Origin: Cricetomys ansorgei
Taxonomy: Eukaryota > Chordata > Mammalia > Rodentia > Nesomyidae
Length of the DNA: 64,000 bases
NCBI GenBank assembly: GCA_026225945.1
Contig: JAMJFZ010003581.1
Location: 4,016,001-4,080,000, forward strand
Direction of reading: 5' to 3'
In this document: positions 24,887 to 35,320 of the stretch, piece by piece
How the letters are laid out: each line of letters begins with the position of its first letter
Numbering within the stretch: the stretch's first letter is position 1
The notes under the pieces: generated by a model
The model's database searches: none
What the model was told of the DNA's origin: nothing
What the model saw: only the letters and a program-made list of their open reading frames with translations
Made by a program: the position numbers and the translations under genes

Positions 24887-25010
24887 CTTTTGTTTTTGTT
24901 GTTTTGAGACAGAGTCTCACTTTGTAGCTCTGGCTGCCTTTGAACTCAAAGAAATCCATCTGCCTCTGCCTCCCAAGTCCTGGGATTAAAGGCATGTCCC
25001 ACCATGACTA
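24887..25010 (-). mobile_element. B1 SINE, reverse orientation
   Basis: TTTTGAGACAGAGTCTCACT, TGGCTGCCTTTGAACTCA, TGCCTCTGCCTCCCAAGTCC and GGGATTAAAGGCATG form a typical reverse B1. Confidence 0.85.
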
Positions 25011-25020
25011 GCCCAAGTGT

Positions 25021-25200
25021 GTAAGTATATATATAGATAACATATGCATTATAGATTAAATACATATAGATGTATATTTATATATAATTTTTATTTATTT
25101 ATATATAATTTATATATATTTATACATAATTTATATATGTATATATAAAGTAGAATTTTATTTATTTTAAAAGATAAAGATGAAATTTTATTTATTTTAA
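25021..25200 (+). repeat. A/T-rich low-complexity stretch
   Basis: TATATATAGATAA, TTTATATATAATTTTTATTT and a repeated TTTTATTTATTTTAAAAGAT block (twice, about 25155 and 25186). Confidence 0.85.
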
Positions 25201-25204
25201 AAGA

Positions 25205-25400
25205 TAAAAAAATAAAAGATTTTATTTGTGTGTGTGTCGTGCCTGTGAAAGTGTGCACAAGAATGTGTGCAGATGCCCACGGAGGCCAGAAGTGGGAGTC
25301 ACGCTCCCTGGAGCTGGAATTACAGGCCGTTGCAAGCGTGGGTGCTGGGACTCAGTCTTGAAAGCTGTGATCTGAGCTTTCAGCAGTGGTTGTGTCTCGG
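25205..25400 (-). mobile_element. B2 SINE, reverse orientation
   Basis: Tail AAAAGATTTTATTTGTGTG, then AGATGCCCACGGAGGCCAGA, TGGAGCTGGAATTACAGGCC and GTGGGTGCTGGGACTCAG form a reversed B2. Confidence 0.8.
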
Positions 25401-25514
25401 TCGGCTGAGTAGGGTGGGGAGCCCAGAAAGGCAAGTCTAACGGGGAAAGGCATCTTTGCTTTCTATCTGCTGTGCAGTTTTACGTTCATAATAAAACAAA
25501 GGCTAATAGCTAAC

Positions 25515-25715
25515 ATGTATTGAGCACTGAATGAGTTCTGGTAATTTGGCTAACTAACGGCACTATTTACTTAATTCTCACAGCAACCTGTAGGCAGGAC
25601 CTTGGCTCTCCTTCTTTATAGCTGAAGACCTGCGGATGTGGGGAGATTGATTACCAAAGAACGTATGGCTAAGTGTAAGAGCTGGGAGTAGATAAGGGTC
25701 TCAGGGTCCAGCCAC
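25515..25715 (+). mobile_element. MIR (ancient SINE) fragment
   Basis: TGTATTGAGCACTGAATGAG, TTACTTAATTCTCACAGCAA and CTTCTTTATAGCTGAAGACC match the MIR layout (T-T-A-A-T-C-C-T-C-A-C-A-like core, then a 'gctgaggac'-like block). Confidence 0.6.
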
Positions 25716-26097
25716 TGTCCTGAACTTCCTCGAGCGAACAAGTAAACAAAAGCCAAATCCCTTTGGGAAGAAAGCGTTTCATGTCTCCACCTCATAGCCA
25801 CACCTCCCCTGGGCTTTCTGATTAGACTCCGGACGTAAACTATGGTTTGCTTCAACACCCCATCAGATGTACATTACTGCCATGCATGGCCACTCCCTGC
25901 ACCTGCAAGGCCAGGATAAGAAAAATATAGTCCCATATGGTCTGGAGGAAGGGGAGGCCGGAAAAGGGCTGGCTGTTGGTATCTGGGCCTCATAAAGCAG
26001 AAAAACAAAGGCAGGGAGAGAGGTGGGTTAGGGGGAGATTGCAATTCAGAAACCTGAGAGACGGCACACTTGAAGATGTCCTAAATAGAAGTGGATC

Positions 26098-26265
26098 TTT
26101 TTTCTTTCCTTTCTTTCTTTCTTCCTTTCTTCCTTCCTTTCTTCCTTCCTTCCTTCCTTCCTTCCTTTCTTTCTTTTCTTTTCTTTCCTTTTTTCTTTTT
26201 CTTTCTTCTTTCTTTTCTTTTTTCTTTTTTCTTCCTTCCTTCCTTCCTTCCTTTCTTTCTTTCTT
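26098..26265 (+). repeat. (CTTT/CTTCC)n polypyrimidine tract
   Basis: Nearly 170 bases without purines: TTTCTTTCC, CTTCCTTCC and TTTTCTTTTC units. The Leu/Phe/Ser-rich open frames across it are artefacts. Confidence 0.96.
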
Positions 26266-26462
26266 ATTATTTATGTATTTTGAGTGTGTTTACGTGTGAA
26301 TGAGAGTGTGCCTCTGTTCATGTGTGCCACAGGTACATATGGAAATCAGAGGTCAACTTCAGAAGCTGGCTGTCTCCTTCCGCCATGTGGGTCTCAGCAC
26401 TGAACTCAGTCACCAGGCCTGACAGTGGGCACCTTGACCCACCAAGCCATCTCATCAGCCCT
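26266..26462 (-). mobile_element. B3/B2-like SINE, reverse orientation
   Basis: TTATTATTTATGTATTTTGA, TGGAAATCAGAGGTCAACTT, CGCCATGTGGGTCTCAGCAC and CAAGCCATCTCATCAGCCC. It directly follows the (CTTT/CTTCC)n tract. Confidence 0.7.
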
Positions 26463-26699
26463 AAAAAGTCTGTTTTGTGTTAACCAGGAGAAAAAAAATA
26501 GAAAATTCTTTTGGCTTGGAACTCTTTAATTTTATTTCTTTTAGAAGATTCTTTTTGCTACTTTTATTTCTACACTACAAGGGACCATGGAAGTTTCCTA
26601 AAGGATAATAAACAAGAGATGAACATATGTTTCTTTCTTATTCTCAGCCCCTCCCATAGGCCTTCCTTTTGGCCTTTCAAAAAAAAGCATTCATTTTAT

Positions 26700-26830
26700 C
26701 ATTTTATTTTATGTTTATGTGTGTAGGTGTTTGTGCTCTATCTGTACAGATGCCCATGGAGGCCAGAAGAGGGTGTCAGATCCTCTGTACCTGGTGTTGC
26801 CCTGTGTGTGTCCATGGACCCCAAATCCAT
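26700..26830 (-). mobile_element. B2 SINE fragment, reverse orientation
   Basis: TTTATTTTATGTTTATGTGT and AGATGCCCATGGAGGCCAGA, then AGAGGGTGTCAGATCCTCTG. The tRNA-like head is missing. Confidence 0.65.
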
Positions 26831-27059
26831 CTTTGGAGTTCAGACAGGAGCTTCCAGCATAAATAGAGGAATGATGGGAGGAAGGGGAAAAGGAAGTGCC
26901 ATAACTCAGCAGTCCTGGCACAGGTGTGGTGCAGTAGGAGTGTTCGCCTGATTTAATAGACAGCACATTGTCCTTACACTCTTGAATATCTGATTTTGCT
27001 TTCCCCACTGGAGAAGAGGGTAAAAAGAAAAAGGTGTCGTTTAAAAACCCTTAGCACTT

Positions 27060-27240
27060 TAAGCACCAAACCAACTGCTCTGTCTCCTTCTCCACCTACA
27101 TCTTCCAAGGACCCAGCCAGATAGTGGTCCTCTTCCCCATTTTACAGCTAACAGTACAATGGCCTGTCCATGGACATCAGTGGCAGAAATGAGGTTTGAA
27201 TGTGTGTATTGTCCTCTCAAATGATGCCTTTCCTTAGGCA
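27060..27240 (+). mobile_element. MIR-like fragment
   Basis: TCTTCCCCATTTTACAGCTA, then GTCCATGGACATCAGTGGCA and GAAATGAGGTTTGAATGTGT resemble the MIR core and the region downstream of it. Strongly diverged. Confidence 0.45.
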
Positions 27241-29440
27241 CACTGCCTCATGGTAGCAACAGTGCTTGGTAGAATTCTCTCTTGCTGCTCATGTCAGCAT
27301 TACCATGTCAGGTGCTCATCAAATAACAGGAAGTCTATGAAGAATGTCGAGCATGTGGGAACCCAGCTGCTGCTCAGGCCATGCAGTACACATCTGCAGC
27401 AGCCCTTCCCCTCTCCCGGATACTGACAGGCACCATACTGAGGCATCCCTTGTGAATATCTACCCTGCAGATTCCCAGGTACCAGGATGTTGGGAGCATA
27501 GCATGAATGTCCTTGTGCCCACAGATCTCCAGAGAAATCAGCAATGTTAAGCACGCAGGGTTGTCTTTCCAAAGGGAAAGATCTAAAAAAACAAGCAAAC
27601 AAACAACAATAACAACAACAAAACACTATTCTTCCATCCAGAAATCTAAGAGTTGGGAATGATTAATAGCCTGGTGATCTCTGTTATCTGTTGGACCGGA
27701 CCATGTCAGGCTCCCACAACCAGGACCAGAGGTGGCTAATAGCCCAAATGATCCCTATGCTATCTGTGTGACTGAGACCAGACCAGAGCCTTCCCTAGGT
27801 CCTTAAGCTAGCACAGGTAGCCTATCTCTAGGACCCAACTTCTTGGAAGAAATGACATTGTATCCTGAGTCAAATTTCTATGTAATTACACTGCGTCATG
27901 CACTAAGAATTGTATTACATGAAGAAACCATTTCTTTCCAAATTATACTTGGGCAGTATGTGGTAACACAGGTCCTTGGTGTCAATGTTTCATCTTAAGT
28001 GTGTGTTGGTGTTGGTGTGGGTACAGGTGCAGGTGCCTGGGTGTGTGTAGATGTCAGAGATCAGCCTCTAGTCTTGTCTCAATTGCTTTCCACCCACCCC
28101 ACCCCTTCCCCTTTTCTTTTTGAGATACAGTCTTGCTAAATAGACTAGACTGGCCTCCAATTCATAGAGGTCCACCTGAGTGCTAAGATGAAAGGTGGAT
28201 CACCCCCTGCTCCAGCTTACTCTTTGAAGCCAGATCTCCATCTGAGCCTGGAGCTCCCGGAAGTCAGATTGGAGTAATTCCAGTAACTTCAGTCATAGAG
28301 CTTCCGGTTCCTGTCCTTACCTCCCCAGTGCTGGGTTTTCAAGCAGGCACCACTGTGCCCGGAATTTTTGACATGGATTCAGGGGAAACAAGCTCAGGAC
28401 TCTATGCTTTTATGACAAGTAATTTAGCCATCTCTCCAGCCTGGATGTGGCATTTCTAAAGTGTTTGATGGTTTGGGTGCTGCTGGTTTAGGTAAGACTT
28501 TGAGAATCATCCTATAGTCTAAGAGAAAGCAGATTGTGAACAAGGCATATTTTTTGAAGACTTTAATATGTAAACAATAATCAAGACAAATTCTGACTGT
28601 GCCTCTGTGAATGTGACTTTTTATTTATTCCTTTCTAAATCAGTGGCAAGGGTGAGTGCTTTGTAACATTCCCTCCCTCTGGCGATACAGATGGGAGATG
28701 GGGCTCGCTCTCTGGCCCAGCCGACTCCAGGAAAACAGTCACATTATCACCAGCACCAGGTGAAGCTCTCTGACAGCACAGTTATCCTTGGCAGAACCTG
28801 GTGGTGTGTTGTTAGAGAATTCACAAGCTGCCTTCTCCAGGCCCTGGTGAGGGATATGGCTGAGATCTAAGGACCAGGAAGCCTTATCCACAAAACCAGT
28901 GTGTCCCTTGGCAGCACATCACAGCACATCACCCTTCTGCTCTGGATCTGAGCATCAGGTCAGAGTTCCAATAGGGTGTCACCTACCATTAGTTGGCACA
29001 ACATAGATGTTGGCAATGTTTCTGTGGATGGTTTCTACCCAACAAGATAAGGAGATGCCAAACCCACTGGGGCTAGTATTCTTTGGTGATAAATTTCTCT
29101 TCTCCCAGGGTGTTAACTATGAAGAGACACAGGATCATAGAAAGTTGGGCTTGAGGTTATCTAATGATTGCAAGCTCGCAGTTTCAAAGATGAAAAACTG
29201 AACTGTGGAAACAATAGGGGAAGCTGGGTGTGGGTCTCCCAGGCTCTCCCTGACCCAGAGAGAATGCTGCACTGCACCTCACAGGCATCTGTCTATGGAA
29301 TGGGTCCTGGCTCATTTAGCTAGGTTCAAACCAGGTGAAATGTGGACCTATTATAGAGCTACAGGTAGTGACTGAGTTGAGACCCCTCCTATATTTATCT
29401 CCTGATCCAGCTCTTCTTCCACCTCACCCCAGTTTTCAGA
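27240..29440. other. Intergenic sequence, no gene seen
   Basis: The (AAC)n at 27590-27622 and a reversed SINE-related block at about 28000-28440 (GATACAGTCTTGCTAAATAG, GTGCTGGGTTTTCAAGCAGG, TTAGCCATCTCTCCAGCC) are the only recognisable items. The rest is anonymous. Confidence 0.5.
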
Positions 29441-29449
29441 AGAACCTGG

Positions 29450-29650
29450 AATGAGCTGAGGATGTGGCTCAATTGGTAGAGGTCTTACCTAGCGTGCATG
29501 AAGTCCTGGGTTCAATCCTCAGAGCCCTACAGACCAGCATGCTTGTGGGCCCAGTAATCCAAACATTTAGGAGGTAGAGGCAAGAGGATCAAGAGCTACC
29601 CTCAGCTACATGCAGATGTCATGGCCAGCCTGGGAAAATGAAATTGTGTC
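29450..29650 (+). mobile_element. ID/B4-like SINE
   Basis: GAGCTGAGGATGTGGCTCAA, TTACCTAGCGTGCATGAAGT, GGGTTCAATCCTCAGAGCCC, then a B1-like body TTAGGAGGTAGAGGCAAGAG. Confidence 0.65.
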
Positions 29651-29760
29651 TAAAAAGTGTGTGTGTTGAGGAGGAGATAGAGCTTGATGGTAGCATGGCA
29701 GCATGCTTTCCCAGCACTGATGAAATCACTGGTTCAGTTCAAGGGACATACATGCATGCG

Positions 29761-29790
29761 AGCACACACACACACACACACACACACAGA
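29761..29790 (+). repeat. (AC)n microsatellite
   Basis: About 14 AC units after CATGCATGCGAGC. Confidence 0.93.
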
Positions 29791-29999
29791 ATCTGTGGGC
29801 AGGAAAGGTACCCATGGTTTGGTGTTAGAAATGATGAACTTTTGCTGTTTGAGCTAGGTCTCCCTGGGTAGACTACATTTGCCTCACATTCACTAGCCTC
29901 CTGCTTTAGCTTCTGAAGAGCTGAGAGATGGCAGGCAGGTGCCAATGAAGGACATAAGCTCCATTTCTCTGTGTGCATGTGCAAGGTCCTCCGTCTCAG

Positions 30000-30530
30000 G
30001 TCTGGTCCAGGTCCACAGTGTGCTGCTCAAGCCCATGACCTGGGCCTGACTCTGACCCTGCAAGCTAGCAAATTCTAAGAGAAAGCCATAAGAACCCCCA
30101 CTCTAAGGGCAACCAATCAGAAAGAAGAAGCAGTGAAGAGTAGCCCCTATCATCCGGCCAGATAGCCCTGAAGCCATAAACCAGATGTCTTGACTTTAAT
30201 GGCTAACGGATATAGCCTAAGAATGTGGACAGTTAGCCCCTCGAACATGAGCCAATCAAAACTAAACATTTGTAAACTGCATTTCTGTCCCCCAGTTAGA
30301 AACCAGGCTACCTCACCTATGTTGAAACCCCCTCTTACTGTCTATAAAAAGGCCAGCAAGCCTTTGTCCAGGGTCGGCCATTTCACCTGGTGCCTGACCC
30401 CAGCATGCTGGTTTCTTCTGCAGAATAAAAATGGGTTTGCTTTTTGCATATGTGGTCTCATTGGTCCTCAGGGCTGGAGTGGGGGACAAATTTCAGACTC
30501 ATCACCACCACACCCATTTCAGGAGTGAAA
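30000..30530 (+). mobile_element. ERV1-like solo LTR
   Basis: The segment has the layout of a gammaretrovirus-type LTR: CCAATCAG boxes at about 30113 and 30252, a TATAAAA box at 30343-30349, and an AATAAA at about 30424. It ends near GTGGGGGACA. No recognisable primer-binding site or gag/pol follows, so it appears to be a solo LTR. The borders are approximate and the family is not identified. Confidence 0.55.
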
Positions 30531-31019
30531 TCTTTTTAAAGAGAATCTCAGAGTCCAATTTTAACCCAAAAGGGCTAAAGCTGTAGGGATGTGCTGTGTG
30601 GTTTTTGCTACTTTCCTGAGGCAAAGCCAAGCAGGAGGAGGAAGAGAGACCCAGCTAGGGCTTAAATGGAGCATAGCAATAACTGTAGCCGGTGGATAGG
30701 GAAAGCTCAGAGGGATTCAGATAATATCGTCTTTATTCACCAGTGTACTCATACACAAGAAGACTCCTGGGTCTGTGTGAGCCAGGTAGAAGGGGTATAC
30801 GATGGAATCTCCCCTCTCCCCAGAACCTAATTTTCTAACATTTCCACGGGGATGTGTATGTGTGTTGTAGTAGAGCATATGGTCTACCTATGAGCGACAG
30901 GGCTGAAGGCTTTAGGGGATTGATTGTAACTCAGTCAGGGATTGCAGAGAAGAGAGAAAAGCCTGTTGACCATCCCATCTCTGTGGTGAGTAAGAGCCTC
31001 AGGAGAGGGCTGAGGCAGT

Positions 31020-31390
31020 GTGCTGGTTAGTTTCCTGTAGGTTGACACAAGGTGGCTCATCTGGGAGGAAGGGACTCAACTGAGAAAATAATCCCAGCAG
31101 ATTGTCCTGGAGGCAAGCTCCTGGGGCATTTTCTTGATGAATGAAAAAGCAGGAGGGCCAACCCCTGGATGGTTGGTGCTACTCCACTGCAAACGATTCT
31201 GGGTTTTTAAGCACTGAGCTAGCCAGTAAGCTTATTCCTGGCATGGTTCTGCCATGCTTGAATTCAGACCTTGGTTTGGCTTCCCTTAATATCACGGACT
31301 GTGGGTGGATTGGTAGGCCAAATAAACCCTCTCTTCCCTTGAGTGGCTTTTGGTCTCGGTGGTTATCATAGCAATAGAAAGCAAAGTAGG
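31020..31390 (+). mobile_element. MaLR-type LTR (ORR1/MT-like)
   Basis: It runs from TGTGCTGGTTAGTTTCCTG to AGCAATAGAAAGCAAAGTAGG. In between are the hallmark blocks GTTGACACAAGG, CATTTTCTTGATG, GGCCAAATAAACCCTCTC and TTATCATAGCAATAG of rodent MaLR LTRs. The AATAAA lies at about 31320. Confidence 0.75.
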
Positions 31391-31865
31391 ACAGGCATTA
31401 ATTACACAGCAGCTCCGATCGCTCCTGGGTAGCACCTGAGCTGTACATCTCGCTTCTGGGTGCACGTCACCTTTTTATGCTTGTTAGGCCTTACGAACCA
31501 AACTGAATCCGAGGAAAGAACAATTAGGCCACTGCAGGCATGGGGCGAAGCTCGAACATCACACCATTTCTCAAACTAATTCTTTCCAAACAGTTAAATC
31601 CGAAAAAGCACACGTAGTCTCAAATCAGTCTAGCCTAAGGCACTCGAGTTAACTCTGTGTCCACAAAAGATCAAGCTGTATCCCACCCAACAGCTGGTGA
31701 AGGTCGCTTGCAGAATGTGGCTGATTCTTCCTTCCCTTAGAAGCAGCCCTCATTGTGTATTAGCGCTCTGAGGCACAGGCCCAGGAAACAGCGGCGTTGC
31801 TGAGCTATTGTGCGCTGGGTTCCTAATCAGACCAGCAGCATTACCACCACACCACCACCACCCCA

Positions 31866-31901
<36 letters not shown>

Positions 31902-31914
31902 ATACACACACACA
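31866..31914 (+). repeat. (CA)n microsatellite
   Basis: CA run with one CTCATA interruption, preceded by (ACC)n-like CACCACACCACCACC. Confidence 0.95.
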
Positions 31915-32042
31915 GGTCTCTGTGCTAGAGAGGCTCTCCCTTGCAGTTAAGCTTTCAAGGTGTCTGGGTGAGTTTCTTGGTCAAAGCCTGCCCCCTAGAG
32001 TTCAGTGAGGGTAAGTACAGTTCAGCTTAGCAGGCTTCTTGC

Positions 32043-32067
32043 AAAAAAAAAAAAAAAAAAAAAAAAA
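32043..32067 (+). repeat. Poly-A run
   Basis: 25 consecutive A. No recognisable retrocopy lies directly upstream. Confidence 0.95.
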
Positions 32068-32744
32068 GCCCATTGTCTTTCCAGAAGAACCATTTAAAGA
32101 ACTAGGACTGGGAGTTTTTACTTTGAACTGAGAAACTTTCTAGTGGGTAGAGTGGTCATCCCTCCGCCCCTTCGTTTGCTCTGGAAATAGCAGACACATA
32201 AAAATGCAAAGTCCAAACAACCTCTAATTTTTTTAATTAAATATTCATTAATTAAAAATAATGTTTTATTTAGCATAGACAAAAATGGGTTTCCCCTGAA
32301 CTATGCTCCACTCTCAGTGGTCCCTTCCCCCAACAAATAGGTCCTCTTCTGCTTGTATGTCACAGATGTGTGTGTGTGTGTTATTAGATTTTAAAGAGGG
32401 AGAGAGGATGGACACCCTCACTCAAGGGTCTGAAGGGTGTGTGAGAGGACACACACACACACACACACACAGAGTCCTTGGGGTAGGGGTGGGGTGTCAT
32501 TCATTTCAGGCAACAGGCGATAGCAGGTGTCCAAAGGCAAAGTTTGAGGCCCACAAGACAAAGGATGCCTCTACTTTTAAAGGTTTCTAAGAGAAAATGT
32601 GGGCTAGAGGGGACTGTACTGGAAGGAAGCAGGCTTAGTTATTAATATGGGACCTTAGTTAATATGGTGTTTAGTGGAAGGGTGGGACCACAGTGGAAAT
32701 GCTTCAGATCCCAGATGCCCTCAGGAGATCTGTGCCCTACTACA

Positions 32745-33049
32745 GGCTATAGTAGTATACTGTTAGGCTGGTGTGTCAGCCAGGAAGATGAGGAGGCATA
32801 ATCACAGACCTCAGCAGACGGAATCACTGTCACAGCAAGCACCATCCTGCCAGTAGAAGCCGGAGCGTCTGAGCTCAGGTGTTTTTATTGACTCAGAACT
32901 CCTCGGGTGCAGATCATAAGCAATCAAGCGTCCCCCACAGAAACCCAACACCTGCAGACAATACAAAATGCCAAGGTCTATGTGTCCCTTTTTCCAATGG
33001 TGCACACAAACAGTGATTTTAAACAAACTAAAAATAAACTCCCACAACA
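32745..33049 (-). mobile_element. Solo LTR, copy A of the three-copy family
   Basis: The minus strand starts TGTTGTGGGAGTTTATTTTT and contains TCAATAAAAACACCTGAGCT, followed by a region ending near TACTACTAT. It is about 2 kb downstream of the Adgrf1 stop codon, in the same orientation as copy B. The left border is approximate. A chance open frame of 79 codons shares its translated pattern with copy B only because the DNA is homologous. Confidence 0.72.
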
Positions 33050-33164
33050 AGAAGCTTTCTCTGCTTAGGTCTGAGGAGCAAGGGTGCTCACTCTATAATG
33101 TGTGTGTGGAGTGGAGTTGAAGGAATGTGTCTCTGGCTTTTACATTTTAAAAGTTACCATAGTA

Positions 33165-33560
33165 TTTGCATTAATTCTTTGAGAGTTTCCTATGATGTAT
33201 TTTGATCTTATTCACTCCCCCCCACACACACATAACTCCTCTCAGATCTACTCTCTCCTCCCTACCCCCACCACTTCATTGCCTTACCCCCCAACCTTTT
33301 TTGGGGGGGGAGATACTATCTCACAGTAGACCTCCTGGTCCTGTGGCTCTTATAATCTTCCTGCCCCCTTCTACAATATTCCCTGAGCCTTGGGTGTAGG
33401 GGTTGTCCTAGAAATGTATTGGCTGGTGACAGACACCCAAGAGTCTGCTGAGCTCTGAATTTTGACCAGTTGTGGGTTTCTGTGATGGTCTCTGGTGCAA
33501 AAGGAAGCTTCTCTGATGAGGGTGAGAGCTGCACTTGCCTGTCAGTAAAAAGGATAAGCA
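33165..33560 (-). mobile_element. L1 (Lx-type) 3' UTR fragment
   Basis: CCTATGATGTATTTTGATCT, ATTCACTCCCCCCCACAC, TTTTGACCAGTTGTGGGTTT and CTTCTCTGATGAGGGTGAGA resemble the reverse of a common rodent L1 3' UTR. The segment includes a G run at 33302-33310. Confidence 0.5.
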
Positions 33561-34130
33561 TTTAAGAAGTTAGATGCTTACTAACTAAGCATGTTCCTAA
33601 GATGTTTTAGGAATGTGGTTTTTCTGAAACACCTGGTGCTCTTTATACCTAAGAGCAGAATACAAAAAGCTGGCTGGTCGCCATGTGCCTGGGATGGAGT
33701 TTGTTAACTCCTGCTTCTCTGCCGGGATGACCCGGAAAAATAATCATCAGCACCTGCTCGAAGCCAGTCTTTGGTCTTTTCTTTTCTCCTGATAGAATGA
33801 GACATTTGGAGATGCTTGTTCGGACTCTTGCATGGAAAACGGGTGACTCGCTTCTCCGTTAGTGTTCACTCAGCCCCTTCTTTTCAGGATGATAATAGTA
33901 TTTCCCTTCGTTACTTCTGGTATCTCTTGGTCCCAGTGGCCCATCTTCTCCCACACAGTCACAAAATCTATTTCCAAGATGTGGGAAGGCAACAGTTGCC
34001 TGGCCACTTGGCTTAGAAGGGATTTGGGACTCTAGTTGCTCTTTCTTTTTAAAAGATAATTTTATAAATAAATAAAATTTATTAATGAAGTAATAATAAA
34101 AATAAAATAAAATTATTAATAAATTAATAG
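33560..34130. other. Adgrf1 3' flank, no gene seen
   Basis: Anonymous sequence with an A/T-rich end (AAATAAATAAAATTTATTAA). No exon of a neighbouring gene is recognised. Adgrf5 is expected further left in the conserved gene order, but no part of it was found in the window. Confidence 0.5.
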
Positions 34131-34322
34131 AATTTAATTATGTTAATTTATTATGTGTGCATACATATGTGTGTGTACCGTGGTCAGTGTGTAGAGTCCA
34201 GAGAACAAACAACCTGTGACAGTCAGCTCTCTTTTCCTACCATGTGGGTCTTGGGTTTCGAACTCTGGTCCTCAGGCCTCATGGTAGGGGTCATTAGCCA
34301 GTGAACCATCTGGTCAGCCTAT
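34130..34322 (-). mobile_element. B3/B2-like SINE, reverse orientation
   Basis: ATTTATTATGTGTGCATACA, AGTCCAGAGAACAAACAACC, TACCATGTGGGTCTTGGGTT and TGAACCATCTGGTCAGCC. It is preceded by an A/T-rich (AATAAA)n-like stretch at 34055-34130. Confidence 0.65.
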
Positions 34323-34917
34323 GATGGCCTCTTACATTGTGTTTGAACAACTACTCTGCTCTGTCCTGTACCTTGCCCATCTTTTTGCCCTTTAAAAAAC
34401 CTTACTGGATATAAGTTCTATGTATTAATTGCATGTGAAATACAATATGAACTGTTTTGATGGGTGAATGAATTGTCAAGCTATCCATACAACGCAGACA
34501 GTGAATGTCAGTGAATGTACACATCATCTTACATGGAAGTTTCTGTGCTCCTTCCTTATAACGTGTAATTCCCAACCTGACCGTACCATAAGACTGCAGA
34601 CCTGCTCTCTTTACTACAGATCATCTTGCTTGTCTACGGTTCAGGATGAATAGAATTACGCACTGTACCCTGGGAGTAGGGGTTGAGTTGTTTGCTCAGG
34701 CATTCTAGTGGGTATATGACATTATCTTATTGGTATTTTTATTTTCTATCATGGCTGGAGATATTGACCAGGGGCTTTTTTTTTGTCACAGACATGTCTT
34801 CCTGGATGAACAATGCATGATATTCTTAGCCCACTTTGTAGTTAATATCATTTCTATTTAATTTAGAATCAAGGAGGCAGGATTGAACCACTGAAGTCAC
34901 CTATTTTGTTCGGTTTT

Positions 34918-35115
34918 TATAAAAGATTTATTTATTTTATTTTTGTGCATGTTTTAGCCTGCGTGTATGTCTACGCGCCACATGTGTGAAGTGCTTCCAG
35001 AGTCAGAAGAGAAACAGATGGTTGTGATCTACGATGCAGGTGCTGGGAGCTGAACCCAGATCCTCTGCTAGAGCAACAAGTGGTCTTAACCACTGAGCAA
35101 TCTCTCCAGCCCAAA
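34918..35115 (-). mobile_element. B2 SINE, sense to Adgrf1, in its 3' flank or UTR
   Basis: Read on the minus strand: GGGCTGGAGAGATTGCTCAG, TGGTTAAGACCACTTGTTGC, and a tail AAAATAAAATAAATAAATC. It lies about 130 bases after the Adgrf1 stop in the same orientation, so its AATAAA-rich tail could serve as a poly(A) signal. Confidence 0.85.
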
Positions 35116-35245
35116 AGTAATCAGTTTTGCTCTCCAACTCCCAAGTCACAAAATCTCATCTGGTTCTATACAGGTCTCTGATACCATGTAGCTCTCGATG
35201 TCATGTGGCTCAAAGAACAATTTGCCCTTGATCATGACCCACGGC

Positions 35246-35251
35246 TTTATT
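35246..35251 (-). promoter_or_regulatory. AATAAA hexamer overlapping the Adgrf1 stop codon
   Basis: The coding strand reads GAATAAAGCC, so the TAA stop is embedded in a perfect AATAAA. Cleavage 10-30 bases further on would give an extremely short 3' UTR. Other AATAAA copies on this strand occur in the A-rich tail of the B2 at about 34920-34940. Which signal is used cannot be told from sequence. Confidence 0.45.
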
Positions 35252-35320
35252 CGGTTGATAAAAACTGGGTTAGCGTGATGTCACTGGAAGAGTCTCCAGT
35301 GTGAGAAAGCGCATACATGC
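35247..35320 (-). CDS. Adgrf1: Adgrf1 last coding exon with stop codon
   Basis: After the acceptor CTTTTCCCCTTTTAG, two bases complete Gly. The exon then reads MYALSHTGDSSSDITLTQFL and STE, followed by TAA at 35247-35249. The tail matches the family's conserved SHTGDSS...LTQF end. The 3' UTR continues leftwards; its end is uncertain, and a minus-strand B2 begins about 130 bases downstream. Confidence 0.94.

Noticed and set aside
25937..26303. A 120-codon frame rich in Phe/Leu/Ser that looks like membrane helices.
   Set aside because: It is a translation of the (CTTT/CTTCC)n tract and an adjoining SINE.
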